Shown in pieces: positions 32,729-44,651 of a stretch of 64,000 nucleotides of DNA; positions within the stretch are counted from its first letter, which is position 1; every line of letters begins with the position of its first letter. The notes beneath the pieces are model-generated. The model was not told the origin of the DNA. It worked only from the letters and a program-made list of their open reading frames with translations, and did not search any database. Made by a program: the position numbers and the translations under genes. The stretch covers positions 1-64,000 of the forward strand of contig AZYM01000291.1 of assembly GCA_000611715.1 (NCBI GenBank), read 5' to 3'. The stretch is from Scolecobasidium constrictum UM 578. Its lineage: Eukaryota > Ascomycota > Dothideomycetes > Venturiales > Sympoventuriaceae.

Positions 32729-34359
32729 CTATTTGGTGCTCCCTGGTAGCTCATGAACTACCTCAACGTTCGCAGGAAGCTCCTGATGCGTGAAAGTCCC
32801 TCCCGCGGGCGCCTTCGTCCCGCCTAGTTCATGTAGCATGGTTGGCCCTTCGGCGACCTTCTCGGCTTTGTATGGCGCGCGATAGGCCTCGCCAGACATC
32901 TCTTGTGGAGGCAATTCCACCTGCGCATTATTCTTACGTCGTCGGATGAACCACACGGCGAAGCCGATAAGTGCCACAGCTGCAAGCGGACCAATTACCG
33001 CTCCAGCGATCCACGCATTCGAGGTACTGCTATCGTCTTCACCACTCGATTCTGGATCACTGGTGGAGCTTTCAGGATCTGGTTGGCCATCAGTACTACC
33101 AAGCTCACTTGATGCCGCTGTTCTGATAAGAAAATGATTGCCAGCAACCTGGCTCTTGGTGCCGCGTTCGCTCTTCAGCCAACCTGTTTCTATTAGCATC
33201 GGCTCCACACATGGCGATCATTTGACTTACAATTCTGCCAGCCTGAGCGCAGTGTACTGTCATACATCGCGCCTACGCACTCGCCCAAAGTCGCATTGTT
33301 GAAGGTCGCACACCCATCTGCGCATTCATTCATGCTCTCAGCATGGAGCTGGACCAGATCGTTGTTGGCCCGGTTGTCGTTGCAGGATACATTGAATTGC
33401 ACGCCATTACTCGCTGACAAGGTTTCATCGTTCGAGCAGTCGGCGTCGAGTGTCGGCATGTTCACAACAACGGCGAGATGAGAAGTCGGTGCTCGCAAGG
33501 AAGCGGCGCGGAAGTTTGATGCTGACACATCGGACTTGGGGTAGCAATTGCCATATCCACTAGACATATCCGGATTCCATGATACTCCATGGCACAGCGG
33601 CACGCTCTTCGAGCAGTAGTCCATGCACTCTTCGATTGTGTCGGTATGGAACGGGCAGACTCCAGGCTTCCTCTCGGGCTACGCATCAAGTTAGCAAATG
33701 CCCACAAGCAAGTGATCATCCTCTCAAGATTGGAATCGCAAGCAGGACTTACTTTTGGCGAATCGGAGGTACAATAATCATTCAGCGGCATATTGGTGTT
33801 ACACAGAATCTGTAGTCGCATCCCATTGGCCGTTGTAAGCTCAGTCTCGTTGTTGTGGGGGCAGGTGACATCTTGCTGGATTTGAAAGTTCGTGGTAAGC
33901 GCGCTGTGTGTACCCGTGGATGCGCTGATAGGAGCGCTCAGGACAGTGCTATTCTTCATCTGAATTCGCAGGATCAGCTTGATGTCCTAGCATACCTCGT
34001 GCACTCACGTACCCAACATCTACCAGTCGCGATATTGTATGACACTCCCATGCAAGCTCGAGAGGCTGGTGCGGCGGAACACAGATTCATACATGCTGTC
34101 AGATCTGGTGTGATTTCCTGCGTGATGTCGCTTCCAGGTATATTGTGCAGACATAGATCGGTTGTCGTGAATGTGAGGCCATTAGGCGCAGTATGATCTG
34201 CGCTCGGACAACTGTTGGATTGTCTCTCTTCCAACAAAGCTACCACACTTGTCAACGGAGTGGCGCAAAGCGCGATCATCGATCTTCCTCACCTCTTGCT
34301 GCCACGACTGAAGCCAGGCAGGACTCGACTAAAAGCAACAGCTCCAAAGGTCTATACAT
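32729..34359 (-). CDS. Secretory-pathway single-pass membrane protein with PAN/Apple-like Cys-rich modules
   Basis: Five exons on the minus strand: 34359-34293, 34239-34013, 33959-33753, 33678-33231 and 33183-32729; introns are 53, 53, 74 and 47 bp; 467 residues. A signal peptide (MYRPLELLLLVESCLASVVA) precedes three Cys-rich modules. Module 1 has NSCPSADHT ... CMNLCSAAPASRACMGVSY ... GRCW. Module 2 has VTCPHNNETEL ... CPFHTDTIEECMDYCSKSVP ... GNCYP. Module 3 has ADCSNDETL ... MNECADGCATFNNATLGECV ... WQNCW. The spacing C..xxxMxxCxxxC....C.g..y resembles PAN/Apple domains that bind glycans or proteins. A Ser/Glu/Asp-rich stalk follows, then one transmembrane helix (WIAGAVIGPLAAVALIGFAV) and a basic RRRKNN stop-transfer. 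A tail of about 85 residues ends the protein. Probably a cell-surface sensor or adhesin; the ligand is unknown. Confidence 0.82.
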
Positions 34360-35668
34360 CGTGGCCAGACCCCGACCTGGGACTGCGATGTACTGTTTCA
34401 GGAACGAAAGATCAGGTAAAGGTTATTCTTGCACGCGTAAGTTGAAGTAACGGAAGCAGCGGCGGGAGAGTTCATCCACCTGTCGTCCTCGGGAGCCGGC
34501 ATCATGGTACAACCCGCGCGATCGTCCTTGTGCAGAGTGCCAATGATTCGTTTAATCAGCTGTCGCATCATCACCCTATTTTCGTTCTTCGCGGCGCCCT
34601 GGCATACCGTTTGGAGGCTTGATCAACGAGAGGCCCACCACGGAACATCGCTTGACAGGGCTAGTCTGCACAGGCAAACGTTGGACACCAGAGAGCGGAT
34701 GCCTTGCGCACCGCCGGGAGGATGCTCTCTTTCATCATACGAGTGAAGTAGTAGTCGCTCGGAGAGCTTTCTGTGCTAAGTCGCAGTCTTATCGAATCGA
34801 TGATTAACCTGAACGCATGCGCGGGTGTTGTTTGATCCGACAATGAATCCCAGCGCATTACTTCCAGCAGAGCAGAATTATGGAGATAATTTGCTGTCAG
34901 AGTCTCGTTTGTTAGCCCAAGCAAACTTGGCTGGCGTAAGCTAGGTTGCATCCAGTTAGCTTCTTCGCAGCGTGCTCCTGCATATGGATCCGCGGTGACA
35001 GGGTGACTGTACTGTCTCTTTGTCAGCGTCTTGCCTGCTTTAAATCATTGCTGTCTCTGTCAAGGGAACCAATTGTCAAGACCTCGGACGCTACATAGAT
35101 GAAATCGCAATCGGGCTCTGAGCGTCCTGCCTCTGCAACGCGATCCTGTCCACCTGCAGGGCCATTGCACTCACTTGCATTGACCGTGATGACATCCAAC
35201 ACTCCCGCTGATACTGATGGATCATACCCGCGATGTACAGTGTATCGCCGCACGGAGCGATCGAGAAGGCTGTTCATCGGAGCTGACTGCGTCCACGAAG
35301 GAGACCGATGAGGACACGATGCAAAACGCCGCGAGCCATTATTTCTTGCGACTGAGCAGCGTCGTGCTTAATGCTGGCCTTGAGGCCACCCCATTGGAAC
35401 TGTAAACCTTGCTACGCGATTGGCATGCCATGTTCGATGTCTGGTGCAGATGTCATTCAGCTGGAGCAGAAGCATAATCCTTACAGAGGACGTGAAATGT
35501 GATGGTCGAGCGCAGCTAATGCCCGTAAAAGACATCTATGAAGGTGTGTGTCGACTTCTGCGGTCAACTCGCTCAAATGAAGCTCAGTGCCCCTAGATGT
35601 GCAGGTCGTCGAAGGAAGTTTTCAAGACCCTACTCGCGTGACGACGTTGTCGCCTGGAAAGTTCGCTA
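34360..35668. other. Gene-poor interval
   Basis: About 1.3 kb between divergent genes. Open frames of 60-96 codons on both strands have no recognisable domain or splice pattern. Confidence 0.5.
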
Positions 35669-36478
35669 ATGGCAAGAGCAACCGGACGCGATTGTCAACC
35701 TCAAGCGCCGCCCTCCCCGCTACCCTTCCAAAATTTGGCAATGCCAACGATGGCTCTACCTCTGACTTTGATAGACAGCGATGCCAGCACCAGCGATGAG
35801 GACTTCTCGGATATCAGTTCTGTGCGGCGTCACAGTACGATCACACGGCAGTTCGACAATGGACACATCTCGGCCGTTATCGTCAACACCAACAGAATGA
35901 TGCTGCGCGCGAATGTTCAACAATACGTGCCCTACACTCTGCTACCGACCGACTCGATCTTTCCAACCCGTCCAGCCTCCATATCAGAAGTGTCCGGTGT
36001 TCCACTGCTGGCCTGCGCGGTCCATGCAGCTGATTCTCCACACCTCGCACCGTTCCTTCGCGAGTCGCAGATACCGAATTTGCTCGTGCGACGCTTCTTC
36101 CGAGAATGCGATGTCACCTCCTGTGATGACAGCGCGGGACCATATGAATGGGATCATCAGTTTGGTCAGCACAAACGCTTCATCGACGGCCCAGCTATCT
36201 TCGCTCGCCAGGATGGATGAGCACTTGACCCATCACACATCAAAATGGGTTTAGAGTACATGGAGAAGGAGGTGGACCCAATGTTCGAGGAGTATCAGCT
36301 CAAGCGGAAGCGGTGGAGGAAGCGCCTTGACTCCGCAGAATATCGGGAGAAGGTGGATGAAATGCGTGGGAACATCGAAGCAAAGGTGAAGAAGACCTCG
36401 ATGCAAGCGCAGTGGGAGAAGTTTCAAAAGTCTCACTCAGCGACCTTGACTAAGGTCCAGAGTCTATGGGACACTTAG
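35669..36478 (+). CDS. Hypothetical protein with basic coiled C-terminus
   Basis: Two exons, 35669-36164 and 36255-36478, with a 90-bp intron (ggtcagc donor, gtttag acceptor); 239 residues. The join gives EWDHQFEYMEKEVDPMFEEY, which reads smoothly into a highly charged helix, KRKRWRKRLDSAEYREK. The N-terminal part is Ser/Pro/Asp-rich (LIDSDASTSDEDFSDI), then a folded-looking stretch of about 100 residues (NGHISAVIVNTNRMMLRANV). I do not recognise a family. If splicing did not occur, the first exon would end at 36220 and the second would start at its own ATG. The continuous helix makes the spliced form more likely. Confidence 0.55.
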
Positions 36479-37053
36479 GGGATGCCAGCAACCGTGGCAG
36501 AAAGGCACATTGCCTGTGCGCACATAAGGTCCAAACAAGGCCTACAAACAATCAATGAATGGCGCAATAACAAGCAAAACGAGGAGTTGATAGCTGGCAG
36601 GTTGGAGACATACGGTCGTAAAATGGCCGGTGAAGAGAGATGCCGTGTTTTCATCTTATCATATGGAGATACATGAACCTTGAGACAGCTGATCGTGAGG
36701 TCACTGAGCAAGGCTGATCGCAAGGCTGTGTGGCCCGCAAAAGCTGATGAATAGAGTGTACAACGCTGGTGCAGTATACATATGGACAACCAGAGATTTG
36801 TGAAATCAATACTTGGTGCACACTATTGCGCCATAAACTTGTTTGCCTGGTCCAGATGTGTCTCTCCGGTTGCTTTGCTCCAAGTCACTGTTCCACCACC
36901 CCAGCCACTTGCGAAAATCATGGTCCGTGCACCCGAAAGTTCGAGCGCGCGACGCCCGTTCTGCACTATCAACAAGACTGGCGTCCAACACCACGATCCA
37001 TGTCCATACAACCGCAGCACCACAGCGCACAGCATGTCCTTACTCTCGCGAGC
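36479..37053. other. No gene recognised
   Basis: A 575-bp spacer between two plus-strand genes. Frames are short and not recognisable. Confidence 0.5.
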
Positions 37054-38484
37054 ATGGAAGTAAGTAGTCTCAGTCGATCTGCGCAAGTTTGACTTGTCTC
37101 ACCGCCAGTATACTCGCCGTATCGCAGCAATGTTTGCTAACAGGTGCACGTTCAGACTCCCAGTCTCAACGAGTCGGACACGGACGACTCCTTCATGAAG
37201 CGCATCATCATGCACAATCGCAGCCAGTCCGAAGATGTCCTCCGACCGCAAGCTTTTTCGCGTGCCCAAGTTCGACCGCGTAACAACCGCCTCACGCTGG
37301 CCAACCTAGAGCGACTACCCATTCCCGAGCCGCCTCAAGTCACGACAAAGAGCGATCTCGGGTCAATAGAGTCGCGAAGCAGCAGCGAGAGATCACGAAA
37401 CAAGTTGGAGGCCATTCGACGGCGCGAGCTTGAAATTGCCGAGGAAGACGAGGATGAAGAACGAAGGCGGGAGCAGGAAGCAAAGGAAGAAGCCAGGCGC
37501 AAGCAGGCGCTGGAGGACGCTCGTGTTCGACTGCGCGAACAAGGACGCATTCACGATCGAAAGCCGAGTCCGTCACATCAGCGCGATGTCGAGGTGAAGG
37601 AACGGATTCAAGAACGAAGTCAGGAACGAAGCAGGTCGCGCGCAAAGCGTGATGAGCCTACCAACAGGGAGCGCGAAGCTTCCGGCAAACGACCCGATCT
37701 CACTCGAGACAAGACTGAGGGCACCAAGGACACACCTCTGTCTGGGCCCCAAGAAGACAAGCCTAATTCGCACGCACGAAGCCTCGATCTCCTGCCGCAA
37801 CGGGAGTCTGTATCCGAGCGAGACGCCGGTGCAAGACCCACGCCAGAGATAGAGCATACACCTGCTGTTGCCACCACGACACGAGCCGACACAGAAGCAC
37901 AACAGCAAAGGCCTGATAGGCGACCATCACGTCAGGCTGTAGAGGTTGAAGAGGGCAGCGACCTGATGCACATTCGGAATATGGGTAATCATCTCAAGAG
38001 TCTCAGCGCAAACCTCGAGGACGTGCGAACAGGCATGGACAACATATCCAAGATGACCGGGAAACGCCCAAACGGCTCAGTCGGAGGCGAAGTTTTGATT
38101 CACATGAGCGACAGGGAGGTCTTTGAGGCCGTCTCGCGGGCGATGTGGGCTAGTCTGTGGGTCGTACGGCACGACTCAAGTAGCTGGAAGGGCTTTCGGC
38201 TGGGACCTGGATTCTGGCTGCTTCTTTTACTGGCTGTACCTGTCTACGTGATGCTGGAATGCATTTCATGCATGTTATGGTGTCGGCCTGCTTTTGCCGA
38301 CAGTATGGATGGCATGGGAACATATCCTGACGCTCCGGAACTACCCTTTGTCATCCCGACGCTGTTGTTACGACCGTTACGACCAGCGTTGAGACCAATG
38401 ATCCAAGTCCTTTCACCGATTGTCCACTGGTTATATGACTTCGTAGCTTACGTAGCTGCCAGCGGGAAAGAGTACGGGATATGA
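37054..38484 (+). CDS. Hypothetical membrane-anchored protein with long charged coiled region
   Basis: A six-nucleotide first coding exon (ATGGAA, 37054-37059) appears to be joined over an 84-bp intron to 37144-38484, because no other upstream ATG keeps frame; 448 residues. Residues 70-170 are a Glu/Arg-rich coiled-coil (RRELEIAEEDEDEERRREQE ...), and 170-280 is disordered and charged. A helical DLMHIRNMGNHLKSLSANLE segment precedes a hydrophobic helix at about 358-380 (FWLLLLLAVPVYVMLECISC). A second weakly hydrophobic end, IVHWLYDFVAYVAASG, follows. There is no signal peptide, so it is probably anchored from the cytosolic or nuclear side. No family is recognised. Confidence 0.6.
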
Positions 38485-39932
38485 CTTGGAATGCATTCAT
38501 GATTTGATACATTAGCGTCGGCGTTGGGGCTGCCTGAGTAAATGACGGGATGTATACATTACATACTCTCCAGCTGCTTCATGCAGTCAAGCATTACTCG
38601 AATGTTTGAATTCGCAACTTGCTTTCATGAATTCATTGCTGACTGGCTACCACATGATATGGCCTAGCCTCATTTAGCCTAGCAGGTTTATTCTTGTCCT
38701 GGTCTACAATGCCCTGATGCCTCCACGACACATCTGCGATGCTCGTTGAGACATCCACCCGACGCATGATCGAGGGGAACAACACCTTGTCAATTCCTGA
38801 GACATTACTCGATTGCTTGTAGTATGCCACTTCCTGGAGGCTGTTGCATTGCCGATTGATTCTTCTCCACGATTTCTCGAGGTCGTTTCGCAAGGTCGCA
38901 CTGCAGGGGCCCCAAGTCACCTTCATCCTCCAGCATGAGCACCTGTGATGACTTGCTTCGTTGCTTGGCTTCGCATACTGAGCAACTTGGCTGTCTCTGG
39001 CCTGCAATGAGCGGTTGCTGCCTCGCAGCTCTCTGCGCCGTTGAAGGCACGGCTTGTCTGCATCTTTCGCTCACCTCACTCAGTCACGGCTACATTGTAT
39101 TCCAGATAGCAGTCTCGCTTGGGTACAGGATATTCTCACAGCCATCAGAAGCCTTCTGATCTCATGGCTCCAAGTGCTTCACTCAGTTCATTTGGGACGG
39201 TCTTTTGGGTCGGTCCTTTGGGTCGCGCATAGCCAACCAGATATTCTAAGGAGCGTAGGATAAGCCAGATAATGCTGATCCCCCGCGAGGTCCAAGCGAA
39301 CCCTGGTTTTACGTGCAACAGTTCTAGGGAACTATGCGCGGACCAGAACAGATGCTCGTGCAACTAAAAAGTCACACCTGTATCCCCGCGCCTAAGGTTC
39401 CAGGAAATGCGTGGCTTCTGTCTTGGTGGTGGCCTTCCACGCCGTCTTGGGTTCAGGCCGAGCTCGATCCTAGAGAAACTGTCCATCAGTTGGAAGTCCT
39501 GCCAGTGAATTTGCTCAACACTAGGGATCAGACGCCGGGATCGTGTTGATGCATCGGAATCATGCAATGCTTTTATTGCTGTGGTCATTCCTTGAGCTCT
39601 TACTCGCATGCGCACACGATGACCGTCTGGTGGCTGTCGTAGCTCCTCCTTCCTTGCAAGCCGACCTACTACCAAGGTCGCTCTTACTCCTGATATGAGG
39701 CCATCTCCGTGGCGGCTGCGTCGATCGTATTACGCCGCCACCTTGAACGTTCTTGCCTGCTTTAGCCGTTGGGTTGTGGTCACGCAGTTGCCGTACTGAG
39801 GTCACGTTGTCATGGTAGCTGGGTGAACACAAATATCGCGCGCGGTCGCATCTTTCTGGAACACGATCAGATCTCGACACCTCAAAACTTCCCATCGCTG
39901 CAGAGCAACTCCACTGATCAGTTTCACGCAAC
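38485..39932. other. Gene-poor interval
   Basis: About 1.45 kb between two plus-strand genes. Frames up to 130 codons (for example 39560-39949 minus) show no family resemblance. The last few hundred bases are presumably the transporter promoter. Confidence 0.5.
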
Positions 39933-41837
39933 ATGTGGACATCGTACAATACCTATGTCATCTGCGGTTTCGCCGCTCTTGGTGAGTTTGTTCGCTGCGC
40001 CGTCAAAGGACACTCAACTTCCAGATGTTTTGGTCTTGTAACAGTGTCTTCAACACATTAGAGTGAGCTGGGTGTGGTTTAAGATACCGTAGCAAGGCTG
40101 GATGTCCATACTTCGATCTACATACACTTTCCTTGGTACAGCATCTAATCAGCACAAGGCGGTGGCCTCTTCGGCTTCGACATCTCCTCCATGAGCGGCG
40201 TGCTGGGGACCAACGCATACAAAAACTACTTCGACCATCCAGTGTCCTACGGCCAAGGCGGTATCACTGCTTCCATGCCGGCGGGCTCTCTCTTTGGTGC
40301 ACTGTCCTCCTCATTCATTGCCGATCGCCTTTCACGTAGAACGGCCATCCAGGTAGCAGCTTTCATCTGGATGGTCGGTGCTGCACTTCAGGCCAGCGCC
40401 CAGAACGTCGCTCATTTATGCGTCGGTCGCGCAGTGGGCGGTTTTTCCATCGGTATCTGCTCAGCTATCGTTCCGGTCTACCAGTCTGAGATCGCTCGCA
40501 AGGAGATCCGTGGCCGTGTCGTTTCACTCCAGCAATGGGCAATCACCTGGGGCATCTTGATTCAATACTTCGTCCAGTACGGCTCTTCCTTCGTGTGCGG
40601 TGGACCAGGGCACCCAGAGCAGTGCACTGCGGCCTTTCGTATTCCCTGGGGCATTCAAATAGTTCCTGGCGCAGTCCTGCTCGCCGGCATGTTCTTCCTC
40701 CCGTACTCGCCTCGTTGGCTCGCCGGCAAGGATCGGTGGGAGGAAGCTTTGACCGTGCTCGCAAACCTCCATGGCAAGGGAAACAAACAGGACCCCAAGG
40801 TGCTTGCCGAGTATGAGGAGATCCAAGAGGTCATTCGATTCGAGCGTGAGGAAGCGGTCTCTTCGTACGAGCAGCTCGTTGCACCGCGCATGTACAAACG
40901 TGTGCTGCTCGGCATGTCCATACAAATGTGGTCGCAGCTTTGTGGAATGAACAGTGAGTCGTGCATCCTGAAGGCCTCTCTTGCGACCAAGCTAACATTT
41001 CATCAGTCATGATGTACTACAGTCAGTACATCTGCTTCCGTTGCCGCCTACCATGACCCAGCTAATGTTTTACTAGTCGTCTACATCATGCAGGCCGCCC
41101 AAATCGCTTCACCTCTCCTGACAGCATCTATTCAGTACATAATCAACGTGGCACTCACCCTTCCAGCCATCGTGTATCTGGATAAGATTGGTCGCCGTCC
41201 TGCGCTCCTTGCAGGTAGCTTCGGTATGATGACATTCCTGTTCATCTCCGGCGCATTGCAAGGGGCATATGGTGAACCAAACCAAGACCCAAATATCGAA
41301 GCTACATGGGTCATCCCGAAGAGTCGTGCAGATGTCTCGAAGGCGGTGGTCTCAATGTCTTATCTCTTCGTCGCAACCTTTGCAACCACCTGGGGTCCCG
41401 TCTCCTGGACATACCCTTCAGAGATCTTCCCGCTCAAGATTCGTGCAAAGGCTGTTTCGCTCGCAACAGCATCGAACTGGACGTGGAATTGCGCTCTTGC
41501 GTTCGCTGTGCCTCCTCTTCTCACAAACATCAACTGGAAGATGTACATGATTTTCGGCACATTCAACGCACTCGCGCTCATCCACATGTTTTTCGCTGCT
41601 CCCGAGACCAAAGGCCGCACACTGGAGGAAATGGACGAGATTTTTGACAGTTGCAAGTGGCCGTGGCAGATCGAGCGCACCCATACATCGAGGCTTGACC
41701 GTTTGGCTGCTGACATCGAGACCGGTGCGCACAAAGTTGCTGGTGTTCCAGGCTCTGCGGGCTATGCCGGCCGTACGGGGGATGGCGTTAATGTTGGTAC
41801 CGTGGAGCAAGTTACGCATGAGAACGAGAAGGTTTAG
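39933..41837 (+). CDS. MFS sugar transporter (monosaccharide:H+ symporter type)
   Basis: Twelve-helix plasma membrane importer of hexoses or pentoses. Exons 39933-39981, 40159-40953, 41007-41021 (15 nt) and 41077-41837; introns 177, 53 and 55 bp; 539 residues. Sugar-porter signatures in order: GGGLFGFDISSMSGVL in helix 1, ADRLSRRTAIQ, VGRAVGGFSIGICSAIVPVY with EIARKEIRGR, LPYSPRWLAGKDRWEEA, LDKIGRRPALLAGS, WTYPSEIFPLKIRAKA, and PETKGRTLEEMDEIF after helix 12. The micro-exon encodes IMMYY of helix 7. The sequence FRIPWGIQ with CGGPGHPEQC in the first extracellular loop resembles high-affinity glucose transporters. The substrate cannot be decided from sequence alone. Confidence 0.93.
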
Positions 41838-42498
41838 GGTGTTGGACTGAGGTTTTGAGTGGGGCAACCCATCAATATGAAGCGTGGGTTCACTATGACC
41901 ATTGAAGGACACACTCTTGGCTTCAGTGGAGCCACAAATCGTTATAGTAGAAGTTTCTCTACACTGTATTCGGTTTGGCAGCAAACCGCTGAGGGGACAG
42001 CTGACGGCGATACGCCGCCGTATCTCTCCAGCCATCCAAGCTCTTTCAAGCAGTTCTCAAGTATAATTCGATGATATTGCAATGAATATGAGAAGTCCGG
42101 CGCCGAGGAAAGTCAAGTCATTTTCGCTATCATCTAGAATACATCGTTCATCGACGTCCATTGTCGTATCGAAACCACGGTCCGTGGATATGATACCACA
42201 TATACAAGAACCCAAAGAATACAGCCATGGCCCATGGCCTCCAACCGAATGCAAAGCCGGCTGTACGCACATATCATTAGCCTTTCCTGCTTAGAACGCC
42301 TTGCCATTCGATTGACGAGATTTTCATACTGATCACAACCGCCTTGGCAACTGCAAGAGCAAGGACCACTTTCAAGATGTGCAATTGAAACAGGTATTGC
42401 AACCCCGGATATCGTTGTCTACCCCACGAAGATTCAGTCATCGTTGGACGAGTGATAATTGACGTCTTGTCCGTGACAAGGCTTCGTCATGGACTGAT
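41838..42498. other. Convergent 3' region
   Basis: A 661-bp spacer between the convergent sugar transporter and Ish1 genes. No supported gene. Confidence 0.6.
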
Positions 42499-43908
42499 TT
42501 ACAACTCTTCCTTGACGTAGTCAGTGGCGCGTTGTGCCTGCTCGATGATTCGGTGCTTAGCCTTGGTTGCGGACTCGAACGCAGCATCGCCAGCCTTCTT
42601 TGCCTCCTTGGAACCCTTCGCAGAAGCAGCCTTGGACGCAGACGACGAAGATGCAGAAGCTTCAGAAGAGATGCTCGACAGCAGGGAAGATGCGGACTTC
42701 GAGGCGAGCGATGATGCCGACGAGGCGCTCTTCGGTGCCACGCTGGATGCAGACGAAGCAGACTTGCCGGCCACGCTCGTCGCGGACGAGGCAGAGGCGC
42801 TGGCGGAGGACGCACCGAGACCGATCTGAGCTTTGATCCAGTCAATATAGTAGAACACACCGTCGGTGGCTTGAGCGTATTGGTTGCCTGCAGACGTTGT
42901 GGCAGCGTGGAAGGCAGAAGACGCCTGGTAGGAGACGTTGTCACCAGTGAGCTTAGCACGGTGCTTGCGGGCAAGAGCAAGGAGCTCATTGCGCTTGCTA
43001 CCTTGTGGCACCTTGATGCCATTCTTGTCGGCCCATTCCTTGATCTGTGAGTCGGACCACGAATCGAGGAGTGCGTCAGACAAGCTCTGAGTTGCAGCAG
43101 CGGCAGAGGCAGCAGCAGACGACGAGTATGCGGCGAGGTTGTTGGAAGCAACGCGGCTGTTGCGACGGACAGAGGCGATGATCTTGTCACGAGTGGATGG
43201 CTGTGGGACTGGGATACCGCGCTCGTCGCACCAGGCCTTGAGCTCGCTCTCAGACCAGGATTGGTAGAGCCAATCACCTGGGTAGGCAGCAGTCTCGCCT
43301 GCCTTGGTTGCAATGGTGTTGAAATTGTCACGAGCAGCAGCCAGCAAGCTATCGCGCGTGCGTGGCTGTGGGTTTGGAATGCCGTGCTTGTCGAGGAAGG
43401 CCTTCAATTGGGACTCGGACCAGCTGTCGACTAGTTAGTGAGCTGCACATAAATTTGCTTGCGAACTACTCACGAGTCGAAAACCCAGTCGCGAACGCTG
43501 GCATACGCAGAAGCGGCAGAATCCTCAGTCTCGGTCCATGTCGACTTGACTTGGTTGACGAGCTTGTCCTTATTCTTCTCGGTACCCTTGGTGGCCTGTT
43601 GACCCTTCAGGGTGAGGTAGGACTGCAGTTGCTTGGTGTCCCAGCTGTTGTACGGCTCGACAACCTGAGCATTCCAGTTGTCCTTGACCAGATTCTCGAG
43701 ATCTTTGCGGTCTGCTGGTGTTGGATATGGCACGTTGTGATCCGACAACCAACGCTCGAGTTCTGTCTCGTGCCACTTGTTGTACGCTGTGCAGTTGTCA
43801 GCTACTGTGTGGAACAAGAATGACGTGAAGCAACGTACCAGTCTTGCCGAACCATGTGCTTGCGCTGGCGGTCGCCGTCAATGCGGCTAAGAGTATTGAC
43901 AAACGCAT
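42499..43908 (-). CDS. Ish1/Msc1-type stress response protein with five Ish1 repeats
   Basis: Minus-strand exons are 43908-43839, 43786-43474 and 43423-42499; introns are 52 and 50 bp; 435 residues. A signal peptide (MRLSILLAALTATASAS) is followed by five Ish1 motifs: YNKWHETELERWLSDHNVPY, YNSWDTKQLQSYLTLKG, DSWSESQLKAFLDKHGIPNP, QSWSESELKAWCDERGIPVP and DSWSDSQIKEWADKNGIKVP. The C-terminal third is a long Ser/Ala-rich low-complexity stretch (ASSVAPKSASSASSLASKSA) ending in a charged helix (KAKHRIIEQAQRATDYVKEE). Fission yeast Ish1 is a nuclear-envelope stress protein induced by osmotic stress and stationary phase. Budding yeast Msc1 also sits in the nuclear envelope/ER. The last intron ends at gtcgacag rather than the nearer ctag, because only that join preserves FDSWSESQ. 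Confidence 0.92.
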
Positions 43909-44651
43909 GATGGAATTCTGTGTGTGAAGAGTTTGAAGTCGTTAGAAGGTACGTGAGATCAAAAAGTAGTGGTTAAGAGGATCCTGATTGCTCTTAAGGA
44001 AAAGAAATGCAGGTGAAGCTGGGAGGTTGAAAGGGCATGTTTGTTGACGTCAGAATGAGCTCCGCACAACGCTCCATCAAGGCAGCCACAGCTGGGACCA
44101 CGATTTTTTTCGCGAAGCTTTGGGATTCCCCGCAACGGAAGCGCCTCGTCTGTCATTCGACCTTGTGGCTGGCAGATCTTGGTGCAATCGTCGATTGTTC
44201 CTTGATGCTTGATCCTCTCATCATCAGGTGCTTTTTTTCGCCATGGGCAATGACTCGCCGAAAACATGGCATTTACAGGATTAGCATGTATCAGCCAATC
44301 AATTCCGCAGAACACCGCGTTCCATTTGAGCTGCCTCATCATACGCCTCAAGAGCTTTGCGACTGATTCATTTTTGATGCTTACGGTCTCACAACACTTC
44401 GAGACACAGAAGACTTCAGCTGCGCGCGAGATGGCAATTCGAGAAATCGACAGATCTTGTGGAGCACTGACCATTGAGCATGGGGAGCCACGGTGAAGCC
44501 TTCGAGCCTCAGGCTTGCAAGTGCTCGGTCTAATCCAGGGTCCAGAACTTTTTTGCTTTGCGTGCATCCCGCCAACAAGCCGAACGACTGCTGCACGCGC
44601 GCATTCTCTTGAACAAGGCCGATCAGTCATGTCTGAATACTAGATAGTACA
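43909..44651. promoter_or_regulatory. Divergent promoter region, Ish1 / NOP8-like
   Basis: A 743-bp spacer between two divergently transcribed genes. Frames inside it are shadows without domain content; no gene is supported. Confidence 0.55.

Noticed and set aside
42438..43331. 297-codon minus-strand frame overlapping Ish1 in another frame
   Set aside because: Arg/Ser/Pro/Leu-rich translation typical of an out-of-frame reading of the Ser/Ala-rich Ish1 gene.
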